From: Allobrachymonas sp.
GTDB taxonomy: Bacteria > Pseudomonadota > Gammaproteobacteria > Burkholderiales > Burkholderiaceae_C
Reading direction: 5' to 3'
Assembly (NCBI GenBank): GCA_012036375.1
Contig: JAAUOI010000060.1
Coordinates: forward strand, 1-12,186
Length of the DNA stretch: 12,186 nucleotides
Below the pieces are notes generated by a model that saw nothing but the letters and a program-made list of their open reading frames with translations, was not told the origin of the DNA and did no database searches. Below, one piece after another: positions 7,806 through 12,186 of the stretch. Made by a program: the position numbers and the translations under genes. How positions within the stretch are numbered: the first letter of the stretch is position 1; every line of letters begins with the position of its first letter.

Positions 7806-9385
7806 ATGTTTTTAGGCAAAAAAGCGGTAATTACCGGCGCTATTATTGCGCTAAATGCTATGGTTTCGATAGCAACTGCAAAGACGATTCGTATCGGTAA
7901 CCAAGGCGATGCGCTGTCGATGGATCCGCATTCGCTCAATGAATCGCTACAGCTCAGCGTCACAGGCAATGTGTATGAAGGGCTGACTGCTCGCAACAAG
8001 GATTTGAGCCTTGCACCCGGCTTGGCTACCTCGTGGAAACAAACCTCACCTACCGTGTGGCGCTTTGATCTGCGCAAGAACGTGAAATTTCACATGGCAC
8101 TCCCTTCACGGCCGATGATGTGATTTTCTCGTTTGCACGCGCAGCGGGCGACGGCTCGGACATGAAGAGCTATTTGAACGATGTCAAAGAATGGCGCAAG
8201 GTCAACGACCACGCGATTGATATTGAAACCAAAGCACCCTTTCCGATCCTGCCGGAGGTGCTCTCGCTGTTGTACGTCATGAGCAAGCAATGGAGCGAGA
8301 CCAATCAAGCCATGCGACCTGTTGATCGCCGCCGTGGTATTGAAAATGCAGCCTCGTTTCGCGCCAATGGCACGGGGCCTTTCCGCGTGCGCGAGCGCCA
8401 GCCGGGTGTTAAAACCACTTTTTCACGCAATGGCAACTACTGGGGCAAGGTCGATGGCAACGTGACCGAAGTGGTCTACACACCGATCACCAACGATTCC
8501 ACCCGAGTCGCTGCTTTGATCTCTGGCGAGATTGATGTGATGGAGCCTGTGCCCGTGCAAGACGTGGCGCGTGTGAATGCGAGCGCCAATGCCAAAGCCA
8601 TGCAAGGGCCCGAGCTGCGTACGATCTTTTTGGGCATGGATCAAAAGCGCGACGAGCTTTTGTATTCCAGCGTGAAGGGCAAAAACCCGTTCAAAGACAA
8701 GCGCGTGCGCCAAGCGTTTTATCAAGCGATTGACATTGAAGGCATCAAGCGCACGGTGATGCGCGGCGCATCAAATCCCACCGCGCTGATGGTGGGCCCA
8801 GGCATCAATGGATTTGATGCCAACATGAACAAGCGCTTGCCCTTTGATACCGAAGCGGCCAAAAAACTCATGACAGAAGCGGGCTATCCGAACGGCTTTG
8901 AAGTCACCATGAATTGCCCCAATGATCGCTATGTGAATGATGGCGAGATTTGCCAAGCGGTGGCGGCCAATCTCTCGCGCATTGGCGTGAAGATCAATTT
9001 ACAGGCTGAAGGCAAGGGCACGTATTTCCCGAAAATCTTGCGCCGCGACACCAGCTTTTATCTCTTGGGCTGGACACCTGGCACTTATGACTCACACAAC
9101 GCCCTCAATGCGCTCACACGTTGCGTGGACGACAAAGGCTCAGGCCAATTCAACTTGGGTGCTTATTGCAATCCCAAGGTCGATGAGCTGACACTCAAGA
9201 TTCAATCCGAGACCGACAAAGCCAAACGCCAAGCCATGATTGGTGAAGCTTTCAAAATGCATGCAGACGATATTGGCCACTTGCCACTGCATCAGCAAGC
9301 GTTGGCTTGGGGTGTGAGCAAAAAGGTGGATTTGGTGCAACTGGCCGATAACTTCATGCCTTTCAAGTGGATGAGTGTGAAGTAA
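7806..9385 (+). CDS. Peptide ABC transporter periplasmic binding protein (SBP family 5), one frameshift
   Basis: This is the periplasmic substrate-binding protein of the importer, in the DppA/OppA-like family 5. The first 25 residues, starting MFLGKKAVITGAIIALNAM and ending SIATA, form a signal peptide with an ATA cleavage site. The mature start KTIRIGNQGDALSMDPHS is typical, as are NVYEGLTARNKDLSLAPGLA, VWRFDLRKNVKFH and DKRVRQAFYQAIDIEGIKR. Reading fails after CAC 8091-8093. Adding one G restores KFHDGTPFTADDVIFSFARA, the family's most conserved stretch. The repaired length is about 526 residues, normal for the family. This loss, unlike the others, is not inside a run of identical bases. 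The gene sits 26 bases after the M20 gene and is followed by a 98-bp palindrome. Confidence 0.94.
7856..7874. repeat. Short inverted repeat within the signal-peptide codons
   Basis: TGCTAT (7856-7861) and ATAGCA (7869-7874) are exact reverse complements around a 7-base loop, within the codons for the end of the signal peptide. Similar, weaker GCTA...TAGC pairs occur at 1454-1470 in gspE and at 4029-4047 in gspF. Confidence 0.4.
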
Positions 9386-9404
9386 TCATTGGTTTGAAAA
9401 CTAG

Positions 9405-9502
9405 GTAACGCGAAAAGCACGAAAAGTACGCGAAAAGCGCAAAAAAGAAAACATGGGTTTGTTTCGCGCTTTTCGGATTTCTTTTAGCGATTTTCGCGTT
9501 AC
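9405..9502. repeat. 98-bp imperfect palindrome between binding-protein and permease genes
   Basis: The element spans most of the 155-bp gap between the binding-protein stop and dppC. The outer 12 bp GTAACGCGAAAA (9405-9416) pair perfectly with TTTTCGCGTTAC (9491-9502). An inner block CGAAAAGCGC (9431-9440) pairs perfectly with GCGCTTTTCG (9466-9475), and the centre is CATG at 9452-9455. The left arm also contains three direct copies of CGAAAAG (9411, 9420, 9431). It can form a long hairpin in RNA. Hairpins after the binding-protein gene of ABC operons commonly stabilise the upstream message and lower expression of the distal genes, and I infer that role here. It could also be one copy of a dispersed REP-like or non-autonomous mobile element. 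The rest of the gap (9386-9404 and 9503-9540) holds nothing else I recognise apart from the TAGGA ribosome site at 9531-9535. Confidence 0.75.
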
Positions 9503-9540
9503 ATAGTCTGCATTTATCTCTATTCAAATCTAGGATTCCA

Positions 9541-10449
9541 ATGGGTGTGCTCTCCAAGTGGTTAGACAGCGATGTCGGCTACAGTTTTAAAACCTCTCCG
9601 GTGGCGATTGTGGCCGCTTTGGTGGCTTTCATCTGCGTATTTTGCGCGCTGTTTGCTGGCCTCATCGCGCCTCACAACCCATTCGATTTAACGACGCTCG
9701 AACTCTCTGATGCCCGCTTGCCGCCCGCATGGATCGAAGGTGGCAAAGCCACCTTCTTCTTGGGCACGGACGATCAAGGCCGCGATATTCTCTCGGCCTT
9801 GATGTATGGCGCGCGCATCTCCTTGGCGGTGGGCATTGTGTCAGTGATTCTTTCCGTGTTGATTGGCGTGACGCTCGGTTTGCTCGCCGGCTTCTTCGGC
9901 GGCTGGATTGATACGCTGCTCATGCGCATTTGCGATGTGATGCTGTCTTTCCCGCCCATCTTGGTGGCTCTGCTGATTGCAGGAGTCGGCCGTGCGATGT
10001 TTCCGAATGCGCATACGAGTGTGGCTTTCGGCGTGCTCATCATTTCCATCACGCTCACGGGTTGGGTGCAATACGCCCGCACGGTGCGCGGCACCACACT
10101 GGTGGAGCGCAATAAAGAATATGTGCAAGCCGCCCGCGTGACGGGGGTGGCCAGCAGCCGCATCATGCTGCGCCATGTGCTGCCCAACGTCATGGGACCC
10201 GTGCTCGTGCTGGCTACGATTCAGGTCGCCACAGCCATCATCACCGAGGCCACCCTCAGCTTCTTGGGCGTTGGCGTACCGCCCACCTCGCCGTCGCTGG
10301 GCACACTCATTCGCGTGGGCAACGACTATCTCTTTTCTGGTGAATGGTGGATCACCGTCTGGCCAGGGTTGATGCTGATTTTGATTGCGTTGTCTGTGAA
10401 TTTGTTGGGCGACTGGCTGCGCGATGCGTTGAATCCGAGGTTGCGTTGA
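9541..10449 (+). CDS. Peptide ABC transporter permease, DppC/OppC family
   Basis: This intact 302-residue protein is the second membrane subunit of the importer. It begins with a short cytoplasmic segment and a first membrane helix (PVAIVAALVAFICVFCALFAG, about residues 20-40). The periplasmic region contains the family hallmark FFLGTDDQGRDILSALMYGA and then RISLAVGIVSVILSVLIGV. Further helices include LMRICDVMLSFPPILVALLI. The coupling loop EYVQAARVTGVASSRIMLRH (about residues 184-203) is followed by VLPNVMGPVLVLATI and EATLSFLGVGVPPTSPSLG. The C-terminus GDWLRDALNPRLR is the standard ending. TAGGA at 9531-9535 is the likely ribosome site, 5 bases before ATG. It has the same GC content and codon use as the other transporter genes, in contrast to the gene that follows 9 bases later. 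Confidence 0.95.
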   Translation: MGVLSKWLDSDVGYSFKTSPVAIVAALVAFICVFCALFAGLIAPHNPFDLTTLELSDARLPPAWIEGGKATFFLGTDDQGRDILSALMYGARISLAVGIVSVILSVLIGVTLGLLAGFFGGWIDTLLMRICDVMLSFPPILVALLIAGVGRAMFPNAHTSVAFGVLIISITLTGWVQYARTVRGTTLVERNKEYVQAARVTGVASSRIMLRHVLPNVMGPVLVLATIQVATAIITEATLSFLGVGVPPTSPSLGTLIRVGNDYLFSGEWWITVWPGLMLILIALSVNLLGDWLRDALNPRLR

Positions 10450-10458
10450 AAGATTGTT

Positions 10459-11010
10459 ATGAAAAAAATCCTAACTCTGCTTGCAACATTAACGTTTTGT
10501 ACTTTTACCTATACTCAACAAACAGATAACTATAAAGATAGCGATGCAAAAAGTAGGCTAGAAATTGCGACTAATTTGGTCAATAGCACTGCTTCAGTAA
10601 ATGGATCAAATTCACTACCATTCATGACGAACTACGCCACTGAGGAAGGTCTTCAGAGAGAAATTGACAGAGCTTATCCAAAATTAAATGAGCTAGCCAA
10701 GCTACGCGTTGTCAGCGCATTGACGGATGTCGTGAAGCGACACAGCGGAATGTTTGAGCGATTTGTAACACTTGTCAATCGTGCGATGGCCGAAAATATT
10801 GCACTAAAGTTCAGCCTCGTAGAACTACAAAGTATTGCAGCACAATCACAAGGAAAAACGCTCGATAGCTTAAATTTATTAAGTAATAAAGAAATAGAAA
10901 AGATCGCTGCTGTTCAGCTTGATTTAGTTAAACCAGACATCGAACGATTCGTCAACGATTTTCTTGCTACAAATCAGCGTTTGGTTCAACAGGGTCTGAT
11001 AACAAAATGA
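10459..11010 (+). CDS. Low-GC small exported protein of unknown function inside the transporter operon
   Basis: The 183-residue product has an N-terminal signal-like segment (MKKILTLLATLTFCTFTYTQ: two lysines, then a hydrophobic stretch) and a hydrophilic mature part predicted mainly helical by eye. The stretches ERFVTLVNRAMAENIALKF and then SLVELQSIAAQSQGKTLDSL faintly recall DUF2059-type periplasmic proteins, but I would not assign that family. The cysteine at residue 14 lacks a lipobox context, so a lipoprotein is unlikely. A hand count gives about 39% GC over 10501-10980 against about 57% in the neighbouring permease, and AT-ending codons are frequent. The gene begins 9 bases after dppC without a strong ribosome site. 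Its TGA overlaps the ATG of the ATPase gene as ATGA at 11007-11010. It is therefore neatly fitted into the operon despite its foreign composition. It is intact and open throughout. Confidence 0.75.
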   Translation: MKKILTLLATLTFCTFTYTQQTDNYKDSDAKSRLEIATNLVNSTASVNGSNSLPFMTNYATEEGLQREIDRAYPKLNELAKLRVVSALTDVVKRHSGMFERFVTLVNRAMAENIALKFSLVELQSIAAQSQGKTLDSLNLLSNKEIEKIAAVQLDLVKPDIERFVNDFLATNQRLVQQGLITK

Positions 11011-11832
11011 GTCTTTTATCTGTCAAAACCTCGTTGTCGAGTTCCCCAATCGCCGTGGCACGTTGCGAGCCTTGGATGATATTTCTTTTGAGATTGCGCC
11101 CGGAGAGATTTTGGGTGTGGTCGGTGAATCGGGTGCAGGCAAGTCGCTCACGGGGGCTTCGATCATTGGGCTCTTGGAGCCGCCGGGACGTATTGCCAGC
11201 GGGCAGATTTTGCTCGAAGGTCAGCGCATTGATCAGCTTTCGCACGATGAGATGCGGCATATTCGTGGTCGCAAGATTGGGGCGATTTTTCAAGATCCCC
11301 TCACATCGCTGAACCCTCTGTATTCCGTGGGCAGGCAGCTCACTGAGACGATTCAGGCGCATATGCCGGTGGATGCTGCTGAGGCGAGAAAGCGGGCGAT
11401 TGATTTGCTCAAATCCACAGGGATTCCAGCCGCCGCCGAGCGGATTGACCATTACCCGCATCAGTTTTCTGGCGGTATGCGCCAGCGCGTGGTGATTGCA
11501 TTGGCGCTGGCTGCGGAGCCGAAATTGATTGTGGCAGATGAGCCCACCACGGCGCTGGATGTGTCGATTCAAGCGCAGATCATCAGCTTGCTCAAAAAAC
11601 TCTGCAAAGAGCGTGGCGCGGCGGTGATGCTGATCACGCACGACATGGGCGTGATCGCCGAGACCTGCGATCGCGTGGCCGTGATGTACGCCGGGCGCAT
11701 CGCCGAGGTTGGCCCGGTGCACGAGGTGATCAACCACCCGGCCCACCCCTACACCGCGGGTCTCATGGCCTGCATTCCCGACATGAGCGTGGACCGCGAA
11801 CGCCTGCACCAGATCGACGGCGCCATGCCCAG
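11007..11832 (+). CDS. Peptide ABC transporter ATP-binding protein, DppD/OppD family, frameshifted and 3'-truncated
   Basis: This is the cytoplasmic ATPase of the importer. The start ATG 11007 overlaps the preceding stop and reads MSLLSVK. The frame is then lost in the A-run 11025-11028. Adding one A gives KNLVVEFPNRRGTLRALDDI. Motifs are Walker A GESGAGKS (11123-11146), Q-loop FQDPLTSLNP, signature SGGMRQR (starting 11468), Walker B LIVADEP (11525-11545), D-loop TTALD and the H-loop in LITHDMG (H at 11639-11641). The homology ends at about 11832 after RLHQIDGAMPR, just before the cysteine-rich C-terminal oligopeptide-transporter domain. The frame runs on to a stop at 11936-11938, but those residues are the antisense reading of a different gene. 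From about 11646 onward almost every third codon position is G or C, unlike the preceding part of the gene. Confidence 0.92.
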
Positions 11833-12030
11833 GCCCATCGGCATGCCATGGCCCAGCGAACCGGTCGCCGCTTCGATTCCCGGCAGGTGCGAGGGTGTCG
11901 GCGGATGTTCGGCAAAAATACCGCCGTCTTCGCCGTAGGTCTCGAGCATTTTTCCGGATAGAAGCCCTTGATCGCCAGCACCTGGAACAGGGCGGCAGCG
12001 CCGTGGCCCTTGCTCAGTATCTCGCTGAAC
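11824..12030 (-). CDS. Fragment of transketolase N-terminal (thiamine diphosphate) domain, frameshifted
   Basis: On the minus strand, reading from about 12030 down, the frame gives SEILSKGHGAAALFQVLAIK and GFYPEK. After one added A in the run that appears as TTTTT at 11949-11953, it continues MLETYGEDGGIFAEHPPTPS, then HLPGIEAATGSLGHGMPMGL and GMA. SKGHG, the PGIE(A/V)xTGSLGHG motif and the spacing between them are the classic thiamine diphosphate-binding N-terminal half of transketolase, the pentose-phosphate ketol transfer enzyme. Both ends are missing: it runs into pheS sequence on one side and into the ABC ATPase on the other. It is therefore an isolated piece of about 65 codons, not a gene of this locus. 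Whether it comes from a split N-terminal subunit or a full-length transketolase cannot be told. Confidence 0.7.
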
Positions 12031-12186
12031 TCGAGGCCTTCGTCGCGGAAGCGCAACAGGCGTTTGCCGCCGCCGACACTCCGGATGCGCTGGAGTCTGC
12101 CCGCGTCCAATTCCTCGGCGCTAAAAGCGGCCGCATCAAGGATGCCCAGAAGGGCCTAGGCGCTGTCGACAAAGCCGTTAAGCCGG
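12021..12186 (+). CDS. pheS: Phenylalanyl-tRNA synthetase alpha subunit, N-terminal fragment
   Basis: In the + frame with codons beginning at 12030, the sequence reads LEAFVAEAQQAFAAADTPDA then LESARVQFLGAKSGRIKDAQ, KGLGAVDKAVKP, and runs off the window. A coiled-coil N-terminal segment followed by (V/R)xFLGAKSGRxK is the start of PheS, the catalytic alpha subunit that charges tRNA-Phe. The QKGLG wording is a variant I associate, from memory, with planctomycete-type PheS and not with Burkholderiales, which usually have YLGKKG. The left boundary is uncertain because the adjoining bases 12001-12030 also encode the transketolase SKGHG motif on the other strand. No start codon with a ribosome site is visible, so the fragment is open at both ends. 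Confidence 0.6.

Noticed and set aside
9405..9502. CRISPR array, because of the repeated CGAAAAG units
   Set aside because: The units are 7 bases, irregularly spaced by a few bases, and belong to a palindrome; there are no regular repeats with spacers.
9363..9557. A 64-codon minus-strand open frame across the intergenic palindrome
   Set aside because: Its residues simply reflect the hairpin repeats and the ends of the flanking genes; there is no ribosome site or family resemblance.
11749..12110. Overlapping antisense genes at the right end
   Set aside because: The ATPase, transketolase and PheS readings each stop making sense at the same points, so these are joined fragments, not genes sharing the same DNA.

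Overview
The window looks like a contig from a betaproteobacterium of the order Burkholderiales, probably Comamonadaceae or a near relative. The grounds are the protein sequences (type II secretion GspD/E/F, a peptide ABC transporter with an M20 hydrolase in its operon), a GC content near 57% by sampling, and short GCTA-N-TAGC type inverted repeats inside genes. This is a recognition call from sequence alone; no database was searched.

Region by region (all main genes on the + strand). Bases 1-120 hold the last 18 codons of an unidentified gene, then an AT-rich palindrome, and are probably not native to what follows. Bases about 121-4557 carry a type II secretion block: a 5'-truncated gspD, gspE, a Uma2-family nuclease gene lodged between gspE and gspF, and gspF. 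A cytosolic-type 5'-nucleotidase gene follows (4569-5464). After a 121-bp intergenic region with an operator-like inverted repeat comes a peptide/amide uptake operon: dppB-like permease, M20 amidohydrolase, family 5 periplasmic binding protein, a 98-bp palindrome, dppC-like permease, a low-GC gene for a small exported protein of unknown function, and a dppD-like ATPase. Bases about 11832-12186 are a mosaic: an antisense fragment of a transketolase N-terminal half, then the 5' part of pheS, neither belonging to the operon.

How the genes work together: GspD, GspE and GspF are the outer-membrane secretin, cytoplasmic ATPase and inner-membrane platform of a type II secretion system. The second operon encodes import of a peptide or N-acyl amino acid through the periplasmic protein and two permeases, ATP hydrolysis by the DppD-like subunit, and probable cytoplasmic hydrolysis of the imported compound by the M20 enzyme.

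The most important caution is sequence quality. Seven different genes are broken by nine single-base losses. Every one is restored by adding one base, and eight of the nine lie in a run of identical bases. With the mosaic ends, this points to an error-prone or chimeric assembly more than to gene decay. The features most likely to be real biology and worth attention are the low-GC gene inside the transporter operon, the 98-bp palindrome after the binding-protein gene, the Uma2 gene between gspE and gspF, and the GspE with no zinc-binding cysteines.
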